A stretch of DNA of 14,064 bases from Thermoplasmata archaeon (GTDB taxonomy: Archaea; Thermoplasmatota; E2; DHVEG-1): positions 1 through 14,064 of the forward strand of contig QMSS01000022.1 in the NCBI GenBank assembly GCA_003649715.1, given 5' to 3'. The number at the start of each line of letters is the position of its first letter. The stretch's first letter is position 1. The position numbers and the translations under genes are program-made. Shown piece after piece: positions 7,933 through 14,064 of the stretch. The notes under the pieces were generated by a model. That model was not told the origin of the DNA, ran no database searches, and worked only from the letters and a program-made list of their open reading frames with translations.

Positions 7933-7940
7933 TTAAATAT
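7933..7940 (-). promoter_or_regulatory. TATA box of prs (leaderless)
   Basis: The minus strand reads ATATTTAA, centred about 22-23 bp upstream of the prs ATG. Archaeal TATA boxes sit about 26 bp before the transcription start, so transcription should begin at or very near the A of the ATG. The lack of an SD agrees with this. Confidence 0.55.
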
Positions 7941-7971
7941 GAACTAGGTTTTTAGGAGTTTCGTAAGAAAG

Positions 7972-7980
7972 TTTTTATAT
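7972..7980 (+). promoter_or_regulatory. TATA box of the surface-protein gene
   Basis: TTTTTATAT, about 26 bp upstream of about position 8002. This gives a leader of about 15 nt holding the SD at 8006-8011. It lies back-to-back with the prs TATA box about 40 bp away, so the 100-bp gap is a divergent promoter region. Confidence 0.5.
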
Positions 7981-8005
7981 GAGTGTTCTACTTTATTTTT
8001 AAGGT

Positions 8006-8011
8006 GAGGTG
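8006..8011 (+). promoter_or_regulatory. Ribosome binding site deciding the start at 8018
   Basis: GAGGTG lies 6 nt before ATG 8018. The in-frame GTG at 8009 lies inside this site and cannot be served by it, so ATG 8018 is preferred. Confidence 0.6.
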
Positions 8012-8017
8012 GATGAG

Positions 8018-10264
8018 ATGCATGTAACCAGGGTTTTTCTAAAGACCCACAATATTTTAGGCGTTATGTTTACAAGTTTGTTGTTTATGAATGCTTTTCT
8101 AATTCCTTCTGTTTTAGCAGATGATACTACGATAGATAGTTGGGTAGAAGCATTCTTTGATATAGAGTTTGAAACAGGTGTTGATCTATCTGTACATGTT
8201 ACTATGAATGTGCATAAACTAACTACATATAAGTCTTATAGTGCTGAGGAGATAAGAGCTGCTGATGATCAGGAGATGGGGGCACTTAGATATGAGCTTT
8301 ATCTTATGCTTAAAAACCAGTTAGACAGGATGTTTCCAAATGCTGATCTTCTAAACTTCTCGATGCCAACATATAGTAGTGAAAACCCTGAGGGAAAAAA
8401 AGGGATTGTATCATATGAGCCACCAGCGGTATTCAATGGAGATGTACAGGTAAAACTGTCCTCAGCATTTTTTGGACTGAATGCATCTGTAGACTCTGAG
8501 GATTTCATCAACGGTGTTTTAGACATGGATGGCATAGTATCCTATGTTTTTGATCTTCAGGCAGAAAATGGATGGAATAACACATACACGATCATACTTC
8601 CAGAGGGCATGGAATATCGACGAACCACTGGGACTGTAGAGGAGGGGAATAGGATATGGTGGAGTTTAGAAAACTGGAAAGGAGAAAAATCCCTAGGAAC
8701 TGCTGAGATATCAATCAAACTATCTGAGCCTACAACCACTGCATCAAACAACGAGGATATCTACCTGGATTTTGAACTTGATCTACGTGATACAGAAGAA
8801 CCTGTTCTAAAAACCAATATACTAGCCAAAACAATAAATATAAAAAAATATGGTATTTTACCAGATTTTATTACAAATCTAGATTTTGTGCCAGCAGATG
8901 GAATAAGACTATTTATCGACAACAACTTTATTTCATGGGATGACATCTATCAGAAAACAATAAAATCTATAGAAGAAAAGATTGTAGCAAATATAGAAAA
9001 CTCATCCTTCAACCAGAGCTTCTCTCCCTCTTTCAGCTGGGATCCACAGACCACATTCAACTGCTCAACACCATACAATATAACAAGTATGGACAACAAA
9101 CCATCTATAAAAGCAGTGCTAACCAAAAATAACATAGATCTACAGATATATAGAATACCCATCAGAGCAGTATTTGGGTTAATCAACGCAGGTGCAACAG
9201 CCAATATATCTAGGGAGGATATAAATTTTGGCGACAAACTCGATGAAATAGGATATCCATATAACGGGTCGCTCATGCTTCCAGATAACATATCACTAGA
9301 TGGAAAAAACATCTACAAATGGAATCAAAGCAACCCAATTCATGGAGAAATGATGTCAGACACAGCACCTACATACTCCCAGGAGGAGATAAAAACATAT
9401 GTGTACATCGACATAAATAAGATGGATCTAAATCTGCCTAGTTTTTTTACTGGAAAGACAGAGTTAACCGTAACGGTAGATGCAAGAGAAAACATTGATA
9501 TCTATATAGCAAAAATACCGCAGGAATTCAGTCTACCTGGGAAGATGCACATGAAATACATAAACTCAGATGCATTCAGACTATGTGTAGAGGAGAAGGT
9601 GTTTAACGAGAATGATGTAAACAGTTTTCTGACAAATAAAAAAAATCTTTTTGAAGAAAAAATAGGAAAAATACTGGAAAAACAGAAGATAAAGGGGTAT
9701 AGTGACAAAAAAATGTTTTTCAATTCAATAAGATGGGATGGAGACATTTCCAATATGGATGCGCAATTGCCTGTCACAATATCATCATACTCACATAGTT
9801 TGTATCCCACCTCCTTTAACCTTTCTCTGCTCCCACCGAGTTTCAGCATATCCATACAGAAATTCAACCTTACAGGAATGGAAAATCAGAGTGTAACATA
9901 TCGTATAATATTTCCTAAGGGAGTGAAAGCAGATGCAAATAACACTGTTGGGAAAGCAATGATAAAGGGCAAAACAGGAGATGGTAGGGAATACATCGAG
10001 ATTACCTTCAACTCTGATGAGTCAGATAAATGGAGTGTTATCTCATGTAAATTATCCGCTACTCCATTATACATCGTGGGCGTGTTTCTACCTTGTATAC
10101 TCAGCTTAATAATCACGGTAGTTCTAGTGCTGATAATATACCTGATCAGGAGAAGAAGAGGAGGTAAAGAAGTTGTTGTCAGGGAGGAAGAAAAAACAGT
10201 GGAGCATACGGGATATGAAAATGAGGATTACTATGTACCACCACCGCCACCCTCATCAAGATAG
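8018..10264 (+). CDS. Secreted, C-terminally membrane-anchored surface protein, unknown function
   Basis: I do not recognise the family. Residues are numbered from GTG 8009; subtract 3 for my start. A hydrophobic signal segment (about 16-37, ending SVLADD) is followed by about 650 extracellular, mostly beta-type residues. A single TM helix (about 687-713) follows, then a short cytoplasmic tail with RRRR, an acidic stretch and VPPPPPSSR at the very end. About 15 N-x-S/T sequons are all outside the membrane, which makes it a likely AglB client. Three regions look related: each has a helical stretch, then beta strands, then a strand of the type YTIILPEG (193-200), SLMLPDN (421-427) or YRIIFPKG (631-638). 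I see no enzymatic motif. Roles in cell-surface structure or in binding are guesses. A T6 run at 10316-10321 may end the transcript. Confidence 0.85.
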   Translation: MHVTRVFLKTHNILGVMFTSLLFMNAFLIPSVLADDTTIDSWVEAFFDIEFETGVDLSVHVTMNVHKLTTYKSYSAEEIRAADDQEMGALRYELYLMLKNQLDRMFPNADLLNFSMPTYSSENPEGKKGIVSYEPPAVFNGDVQVKLSSAFFGLNASVDSEDFINGVLDMDGIVSYVFDLQAENGWNNTYTIILPEGMEYRRTTGTVEEGNRIWWSLENWKGEKSLGTAEISIKLSEPTTTASNNEDIYLDFELDLRDTEEPVLKTNILAKTINIKKYGILPDFITNLDFVPADGIRLFIDNNFISWDDIYQKTIKSIEEKIVANIENSSFNQSFSPSFSWDPQTTFNCSTPYNITSMDNKPSIKAVLTKNNIDLQIYRIPIRAVFGLINAGATANISREDINFGDKLDEIGYPYNGSLMLPDNISLDGKNIYKWNQSNPIHGEMMSDTAPTYSQEEIKTYVYIDINKMDLNLPSFFTGKTELTVTVDARENIDIYIAKIPQEFSLPGKMHMKYINSDAFRLCVEEKVFNENDVNSFLTNKKNLFEEKIGKILEKQKIKGYSDKKMFFNSIRWDGDISNMDAQLPVTISSYSHSLYPTSFNLSLLPPSFSISIQKFNLTGMENQSVTYRIIFPKGVKADANNTVGKAMIKGKTGDGREYIEITFNSDESDKWSVISCKLSATPLYIVGVFLPCILSLIITVVLVLIIYLIRRRRGGKEVVVREEEKTVEHTGYENEDYYVPPPPPSSR

Positions 10265-10315
10265 ATCAAAAATGTTATTCATCACTCCTCCTATAAAATG
10301 GGGGTTAACACAGAG

Positions 10316-10321
10316 TTTTTT
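10316..10321 (+). terminator. T-tract after the surface-protein gene
   Basis: Six T residues about 50 nt past the stop of the plus-strand gene, overlapping the end of the convergent reductase gene. An A5 at 10268-10272 would provide a short T-tract for the opposite strand. Both are weak but sit where terminators are expected between convergent genes. Confidence 0.35.
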
Positions 10322-11540
10322 AGTATAACCATTGTTTTATCAGTGATGGAATGAATGTTAGTAGAGATGGTTTTTTTTTCAGCAGAGGAAAAACAAGTTT
10401 TGAGGGATAATCTATGTCACCGTATTTAGAGATCACATAACGTATTTTCTCATCATCAAGCATCTCAACATATTTGTCTATCTGTTTATCATCTAAATTT
10501 TTGAATAGTGTTCTGAGTTTCATACCAACTGATAACTCTCGGCCTATTCTGTCCATACATAGTCTGTGATACCTACCAAGAGACCATGGAGAATACTCCT
10601 TTCTTTGTAGAGCATCCGCTGCAACGGAGGAACATAATGTGGCGCATAGCAATCCTGTATATATACCACCACCTGAAGTAGGTTTTACCTGCGCTGCTGC
10701 ATCACCTACAAGCATTATGTTTGAGTCAACAGTTTTTTTAAGCATCCCCAGTGGAATAGAGCCCCCTGTGTGTCTAACAATTTCAGCATCGCATAGAAAA
10801 TGGGATGCAAATGAGTTTTTTAGAAGAAATGAGAGATGTTTTTTCAGAGGATGTCTTTGTTTTTTTTCTGCTACGCATAGCCCAATTCTGGCTTCTGATC
10901 CATCTCTACTTGTGGGTATAATCCATGCAAAGAAGCCTGGTGCGATGTTTTTCCCTAAAAAGATTTCTACAAAGTTTGGATCTAAACAGGTTTTTGTTAC
11001 CTCTACTCCTATTCCATGTAGGATTTCTGTTGGCTGTGGGAATTGAAATATTTCTCGAGTTTTTGAATAAACTCCATCTGCGCCTATAAGTAGGTCGCAT
11101 TCTACATGCTCCACATAACTGCTGCTGTTTCCCTGTTTTAGCTCTGCTACAATGCCTTTGGTGGTTCTACGTGCATATACCATTTTACTCTGTAGGAATA
11201 TATCGGCATTTGACTTCTCTGCCTTTTTTACCAACTCCTCATCTAGTTTAGGACGATCTATTACAAAAGCATGAACCTTGTCCCCTCCAATAGTTAGTAT
11301 CCTCCCGGAAGGGGAATGTATATGCGCACCGCGTATCCTATTTTGCACAATTTTCCCCTGTGGAGGGATATCTGAAAATTTAAAGATTCTATGTGAGACA
11401 ATCCCAGCGCATTTAAGAGGATACCCAATTTTTTTATGTTCCTCAAACAATGCTACGTTAAAGCCCATATCAGCAAGGTTTTTAGCAACATAGCCTCCTA
11501 TAGGGCCACCACCAATGATCGCTGCATCATATTTTTTCAT
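10320..11540 (-). CDS. Geranylgeranyl reductase family FAD-dependent oxidoreductase
   Basis: Probably saturates the geranylgeranyl chains of archaeal membrane lipids (digeranylgeranylglycerophospholipid reductase) at the inner face of the membrane. The 406 residues show the family pattern: an N-terminal Rossmann motif GGGPIGG (10-16) with Glu33/34 ending strand 2; PLKCAG with Cys44; LIGADGVYSK (151-160); a substrate-pocket stretch FFAWIIPTSRDG...RIG (203-220) resembling the YxWxFP motif with Phe at the first position; and the FAD-binding GDAAAQVKPTSGGG (279-292). The start is ATG 11540, with a perfect AGGAGG (11549-11554) 8 nt ahead. It is divergent from the 11599 gene and convergent with the surface-protein gene. 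Related enzymes act on other prenyl substrates such as quinone side chains, so substrate identity is not proven. Confidence 0.88.
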   Translation of the reverse strand: MKKYDAAIIGGGPIGGYVAKNLADMGFNVALFEEHKKIGYPLKCAGIVSHRIFKFSDIPPQGKIVQNRIRGAHIHSPSGRILTIGGDKVHAFVIDRPKLDEELVKKAEKSNADIFLQSKMVYARRTTKGIVAELKQGNSSSYVEHVECDLLIGADGVYSKTREIFQFPQPTEILHGIGVEVTKTCLDPNFVEIFLGKNIAPGFFAWIIPTSRDGSEARIGLCVAEKKQRHPLKKHLSFLLKNSFASHFLCDAEIVRHTGGSIPLGMLKKTVDSNIMLVGDAAAQVKPTSGGGIYTGLLCATLCSSVAADALQRKEYSPWSLGRYHRLCMDRIGRELSVGMKLRTLFKNLDDKQIDKYVEMLDDEKIRYVISKYGDIDYPSKLVFPLLKKKPSLLTFIPSLIKQWLY

Positions 11541-11548
11541 TGCCCAAT

Positions 11549-11554
11549 CCTCCT
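11549..11554 (-). promoter_or_regulatory. Strong ribosome binding site of the reductase gene
   Basis: The minus strand reads AGGAGG, 8 nt before ATG 11540. If the TATA-like element at 11574-11580 were used on this strand, transcription would start at about 11551 and cut this site. The true transcript should therefore begin further upstream. Confidence 0.6.
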
Positions 11555-11573
11555 ATTAGTATCACTGCAAAGA

Positions 11574-11580
11574 TTTATAA
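11574..11580 (+). promoter_or_regulatory. TATA box, partly palindromic, in the divergent gap
   Basis: TTTATAA, containing the palindrome TTATAA at 11575-11580. In the plus direction it lies 22 bp ahead of ATG 11599, which suggests a leaderless message. It may also direct transcription leftward. Confidence 0.45.
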
Positions 11581-11598
11581 CAAAAACGGTGATTCTAG

Positions 11599-12066
11599 AT
11601 GGCTATGGAGATGCCAATGAGAAAAGACAGAGAAGGACATGGACATATCAGGTTTTTTATCACATGTGTTCTGTTTTTCTTCAGAAGGAGAGATAAAGAC
11701 GAGAGAAACATAACAAACATACGGGATGACAAGCAAGATGATATTGATATGCAATATGAAACTGATTTGTTATGTAGGTTTGTACTAGATGGTCTAGGAA
11801 GAAAAGTTGGAGAAAGCGTGGCAGTAAACGACGATATTCTTATTATAAAATCAGGCAAGAAATATCTGGGTGTTCCTCTTAAACATGTGACCGATGAGGG
11901 GAAAACTCTTTTAGTAAGAGGACTAATGGATCTTGAAAAAGCAGAAGAGTTAGGCGAGAAATGGCGTCGAGAATCCATCCCACGAGATACCCTCTTCCTC
12001 TCAAAATCGGAAAACGAAGGGAAAAATATAGAATATAGAGAAAGAATGAGAGAGTATGAAAAGTGA
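11599..12066 (+). CDS. Small hypothetical protein with possible C-terminal beta-barrel domain
   Basis: A protein of 155 residues. Residues 1-50 are variable-looking: Met-rich at the front, then a short hydrophobic patch (FFITCVLFFF) followed by RRRDKDER, too short for a normal TM helix. Residues about 58-130 look like a conserved domain: FVLDGLGRKVGESVAVNDD, then ILIIKSGKKYLGVPLKHV, then a charged helical tail. The LGRKVGES...LIIKSG...VPL pattern resembles small archaeal beta-barrel domains (PRC-barrel or DUF5749-like); this is a resemblance judged by eye, not a confirmed match. The ATG at 11599 is 22 bp from a TATA box, so it may be leaderless, but in-frame ATGs at 11605, 11611 and 11617 are equally close. 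A much later start at 11749 would leave only the domain. Confidence 0.65.
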   Translation: MAMEMPMRKDREGHGHIRFFITCVLFFFRRRDKDERNITNIRDDKQDDIDMQYETDLLCRFVLDGLGRKVGESVAVNDDILIIKSGKKYLGVPLKHVTDEGKTLLVRGLMDLEKAEELGEKWRRESIPRDTLFLSKSENEGKNIEYRERMREYEK

Positions 12067-12220
12067 AAGTATAAAAACTGGAAATTTTATAGTATTTTAG
12101 GTATTAGATGGATAAAGATCTAAAAAACAATGTCGAGTAAGTCTGAAAAAATATTTTTGCAGAAAATACAAATTCTACAAAATCTTCAGGGACAAAAAAG
12201 AGGTTGCGGGGCATACATAG

Positions 12221-12580
12221 ATGTGCTTTGAATATAAGATGGTTATTGTCACAAGGAAGGATTTAAAGCTGTCACCAGGTAAGCTGGCTGTGCAGGTGGC
12301 ACATGCAGCTGTTTCATGTGCATTACTCACAAAGAAAAAAAAACCAAAATGGTTCAAAAAATGGCAGGAAGAGGGTGGGAAAAAAGTAGTTGTAAAGGTA
12401 GACAGCGAAAACGATTTTTATCCTCTTATAGAAATGGCAGATAATCTACATATTGTAACAAATCTTGTGATGGATGCAGGCTATACTGAGATACCCCCCG
12501 GGACCAAAACTGTGCTTGGGATTGGCCCTGCACCAAACAATCTGATAGATCAAATCACTGGTGATCTCCCACTACTATGA
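12221..12580 (+). CDS. pth2: Peptidyl-tRNA hydrolase, archaeal/eukaryotic type (Pth2)
   Basis: Cytoplasmic enzyme that cleaves peptidyl-tRNA released from stalled ribosomes and recycles the tRNA. At 119 residues it has the standard Pth2 length and signatures: a first strand MVIVTRKDL (7-15), SPGKLAVQVAHAAV (18-31) with the conserved Lys21 and His28, and DAGYTEIPPGTKTVLGIGPA (85-104), ending in a short C-terminus. The ATG at 12221 gives the FEYKMVIVTR beginning seen in the family. The in-frame stop at 12218-12220 rules out an earlier start. The SD is weak (GAGGT at 12200-12204, 16 nt away). The upstream 154-nt gap is A/T-rich with TATA-like stretches near 12086 and 12150. It is convergent with cdc6, with T- and A-tracts between them. 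Confidence 0.95.
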   Translation: MCFEYKMVIVTRKDLKLSPGKLAVQVAHAAVSCALLTKKKKPKWFKKWQEEGGKKVVVKVDSENDFYPLIEMADNLHIVTNLVMDAGYTEIPPGTKTVLGIGPAPNNLIDQITGDLPLL

Positions 12581-12605
12581 AAAATAAGAATGCCGATGTT
12601 TAAGA

Positions 12606-12628
12606 CTAAAAAACATTTTTCTTTTTTA
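12606..12628. terminator. Bidirectional terminator between pth2 and cdc6
   Basis: A6 at 12608-12613 gives a T6 for the minus-strand cdc6 transcript. T5 at 12616-12620 and T6 at 12622-12627 serve pth2. AGACT and AGTCT flank the tracts as a short inverted repeat. The plus-strand signal overlaps the cdc6 stop codon. Confidence 0.5.
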
Positions 12629-13807
12629 TATAAGTCTCATCTGATTTTTAAGCTTATAGTTGGTAAGTTCTTTGAATTCATCGTCTTCCTGTAAAACATT
12701 TAGTAGATTTGTGGAGGAGGAAGAGATTTGGATCTCCCTAGTTCTCCCATATCTACCCTTTGAGATCACACGTGCTGTGATTATCCCCAACATATCAAGT
12801 TCAGATATTAGATCAGCTATCCTTCTTTGGGTAAGGGAGTCATATCGTGCTTTTTTACACAGCTCTTTGTAAACATCATACACCTCTCCAGTTGTCATAG
12901 CTCTTTTTACACCCTCTGTTTTATTCCGTTTTTCTCTGAGCAAAATAGATAATAATACTAGTTTAGATTGAGTGGGGAGTGTACGGACAACTTCTGTTAT
13001 GCGATCTATCTCTATTTTACTCTGAGCCTGACGTACATGTTTGCTTGTTATTCTAGCTGCGCCGCATCGCTCTGCCAGCTCTGCTGATATTCTAAGTAGA
13101 TCAAGCGCTCTACGTGCATCACCATGTTCCTGGGCTGCCAATGCTGCACATAGAGGTATAACATCATCATCAACTGTATCTGGTCTGAGTCCTATTTCCA
13201 CACGATGTCTTAGTATGTCCTGAAGTTGCCTAGCATCATATGGGGAAAATATCATGTTTTCCTCACCGAGACTAGACTTTACTCTTGGATCTAAGAACTC
13301 AGTGAATTTGAGATCATTAGATATCCCGATAACTGAGACCTTTGCGTTTTCGAGATCACTGTTGATGCGGGAGAGATTGTATAACGCCTCATCTCCCTTC
13401 AGCTTGTCGACCTCGTCAAGGACAACAACACTCACACCTCCATCTTTGTCCATCATAGATCTCAGCTTAGCATATACCTCATCAGTTGGCCACCCAGTGA
13501 ATGGTATATGATCAGACCATTCGTTGATAAAATGATTCGCAATATTTTGTAATAGACGATATTGTGTGTCTACAACCTCGCAATTTATATAGATAAAGTT
13601 GACGTGTTTTCCTGTTTCCCTTCCCTTTTTTAGAAGTTCCTTTCCTACAAATTTTGCAACTGCTGTCTTCCCAGTGCCTGTTTTACCATAGATAAATACA
13701 TTAGAAGGAGTCTCCCCTCTTAGCGCGGGTACCAAGACAGCTGCTAGATAATCTATCTCCTTTTCTCTGTGGGGTAAAACCTCAGGCATGTAGGTGGGTC
13801 TCATCAC
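12626..13807 (-). CDS. cdc6: Orc1/Cdc6 replication initiator AAA+ ATPase
   Basis: Binds archaeal origins and helps load the MCM helicase. Residues are numbered from GTG 13807. The AAA+ core has Walker A GKTGTGKT (41-48), Walker B VVLDEVDKL (128-136), sensor 1 GISND with Asn164, an Arg175 in LDPR, and sensor 2 GDARRALDLL (229-238). A C-terminal winged helix follows (about 270-365). The first ordinary start codons are GTG 13807 and ATG 13804, but neither has a close SD, and both lie after the conserved N-terminal strand. The frame upstream reads SEGLFVNREV directly into MRPTYMPEVLPHRE, as in full-length Orc1/Cdc6. The true protein probably begins at 13882 with an ACG codon (about 418 residues); see the separate entry. 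I find no clear origin repeats next to it. Confidence 0.93.
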   Translation of the reverse strand: MMRPTYMPEVLPHREKEIDYLAAVLVPALRGETPSNVFIYGKTGTGKTAVAKFVGKELLKKGRETGKHVNFIYINCEVVDTQYRLLQNIANHFINEWSDHIPFTGWPTDEVYAKLRSMMDKDGGVSVVVLDEVDKLKGDEALYNLSRINSDLENAKVSVIGISNDLKFTEFLDPRVKSSLGEENMIFSPYDARQLQDILRHRVEIGLRPDTVDDDVIPLCAALAAQEHGDARRALDLLRISAELAERCGAARITSKHVRQAQSKIEIDRITEVVRTLPTQSKLVLLSILLREKRNKTEGVKRAMTTGEVYDVYKELCKKARYDSLTQRRIADLISELDMLGIITARVISKGRYGRTREIQISSSSTNLLNVLQEDDEFKELTNYKLKNQMRLI

Positions 13808-13882
13808 TTCTCTATTAACAAATAATCCTTCGGATTGTAACAGTCTGCCAAATATGTCCCTACCTGTATGTCCTGTTTCCGT
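13808..13882 (-). other. cdc6: Probable N-terminal 25 codons of cdc6, starting at ACG
   Basis: In frame with cdc6, this segment encodes TETGHTGRDIFGRLL then QSEGLFVNRE, which resembles the start of other Orc1/Cdc6 proteins (a DIF-type helix, then a short strand before the LPHRE motif). No ATG, GTG or TTG exists in this frame back to the TAA at 13916-13918. An ACG at 13882 sits 7 nt after a strong SD, GGGAGGAG (13890-13897), the same spacing as at neighbouring genes. Either ACG is used, or an ATG has mutated or been misread. Confidence 0.6.
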
Positions 13883-13889
13883 AAAACAA

Positions 13890-13897
13890 CTCCTCCC
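13890..13897 (-). promoter_or_regulatory. Ribosome binding site of cdc6
   Basis: The minus strand reads GGGAGGAG. No standard start codon follows at working distance in any frame; the adjoining TTG at 13889 abuts the site and hits TAG nine codons later. Confidence 0.55.
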
Positions 13898-13917
13898 AGT
13901 TTTTAGTAAATGATTTT

Positions 13918-13926
13918 AGTATAAAA
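13918..13926 (-). promoter_or_regulatory. TATA box of cdc6
   Basis: The minus strand reads TTTTTATACT-like sequence centred near 13922. Transcription would then begin near 13896, just in front of or at the SD, and only about 14 nt before the ACG at 13882. This supports translation starting there rather than 75 nt further on. Confidence 0.45.
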
Positions 13927-13991
13927 AATTTTATGAAACATTGGCTTCATCCCGAAATAGATAAATTAGGATAGAAGCTGTTTTTCTTAAC

Positions 13992-14062
13992 AGGATGGGA
14001 TGCGCTAAGAAAAGAATGAATCCACGGGTTGTAAACCATGTAAACCGCAACTTCACCATCCT
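13992..14062. repeat. Inverted repeat AGGATGG ... CCATCCT
   Basis: Perfect 7-bp arms at 13992-13998 and 14056-14062 enclose 57 nt. Inside are a GTAAACC direct repeat (14031-14037 and 14040-14046) and a smaller GTTG/CAAC pair. Arm length and total span resemble a tRNA acceptor stem, but no T-loop, D-arm or anticodon arm can be drawn on either strand. Nature unknown. Confidence 0.35.
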
Positions 14063-14064
14063 CT
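13995..14064 (+). CDS. Possible start of a gene running off the window
   Basis: From ATG 13995 the frame is open to the end of the window (23 codons, beginning MGCAKKRMNPRVV). An AT-rich GATAAATTAG stretch about 30 bp upstream could be a TATA box for a near-leaderless message divergent from cdc6. Too short to recognise, and it overlaps the inverted repeat, so it may not be a gene. Confidence 0.2.
   Translation, partial: MGCAKKRMNPRVVNHVNRNFTIL

Noticed and set aside
10268..10300. Minus-strand mini-gene after the reductase (SD-like AGGAGG followed by ATG)
   Set aside because: It encodes only eight residues before a stop, and the SD-like bases fall in the terminator gap.
13861..13950. Canonical archaeal origin-recognition boxes next to cdc6
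   Set aside because: No paired TTCCA/TGGAAA-type boxes are visible; single TTTCC or GGAAAC occurrences are isolated and overlap the cdc6 start region.
13992..14063. tRNA gene
   Set aside because: The 7-bp outer arms and 71-nt span look like an acceptor stem, but neither strand has a TTC-type T-loop with a 5-bp stem, a D-arm or an anticodon arm.

Overview
The window is archaeal. It carries an Orc1/Cdc6 initiator, a Pth2-type peptidyl-tRNA hydrolase, a single-subunit AglB oligosaccharyltransferase, a geranylgeranyl-reductase-like flavoprotein and an AMMECR1 protein. Promoters look like TATA boxes, usually 22-45 bp ahead of the start codon. Several genes have Shine-Dalgarno (SD) sites 6-8 nt before the start, while prs looks leaderless. 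The DNA is A+T-rich. AglB and Cdc6 look most like an uncultivated euryarchaeal or Thermoplasmatota-type lineage, but that placement is inference.

Layout. 1-653: no intact gene; a decayed reading frame (about 2-598) with two in-frame stops and two frame changes. 654-2575 (minus): an AMMECR1-domain gene and pyrC (dihydroorotase), overlapping by 4 bases. 2747-6898 (minus): aglB, about 1,380 residues, with five beta-sandwich-like repeats appended to the catalytic enzyme. 7033-7914 (minus): prs (PRPP synthetase). 8018-10264 (plus): a large secreted, membrane-anchored surface protein of unknown function, divergent from prs. 10320-11540 (minus): FAD-dependent geranylgeranyl reductase family protein. 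11599-12066 (plus): a small conserved-looking hypothetical protein. 12221-12580 (plus): pth2. 12626 to about 13882 (minus): orc1/cdc6. 13883-14064: cdc6 promoter plus an unexplained stretch with an inverted repeat and a possible gene start.

How the genes relate. pyrC and prs both serve pyrimidine nucleotide synthesis: dihydroorotate formation, and PRPP for the orotate phosphoribosyltransferase step. AglB N-glycosylates exported proteins. The sequon-rich surface protein at 8018-10264 is a plausible client, and AglB's own C-terminal extension is also packed with sequons. The geranylgeranyl reductase saturates archaeal isoprenoid lipids. cdc6 marks replication initiation, but no convincing origin repeats are visible here.

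Most worth checking: the very sequon-dense C-terminal extension of AglB; an apparent ACG start codon for cdc6, preceded by a strong SD and encoding the conserved N-terminus; the internally repeated surface protein with a proline-rich cytoplasmic tail; and the decayed gene at the left edge. I saw no CRISPR array, insertion sequence, rRNA or convincing tRNA.
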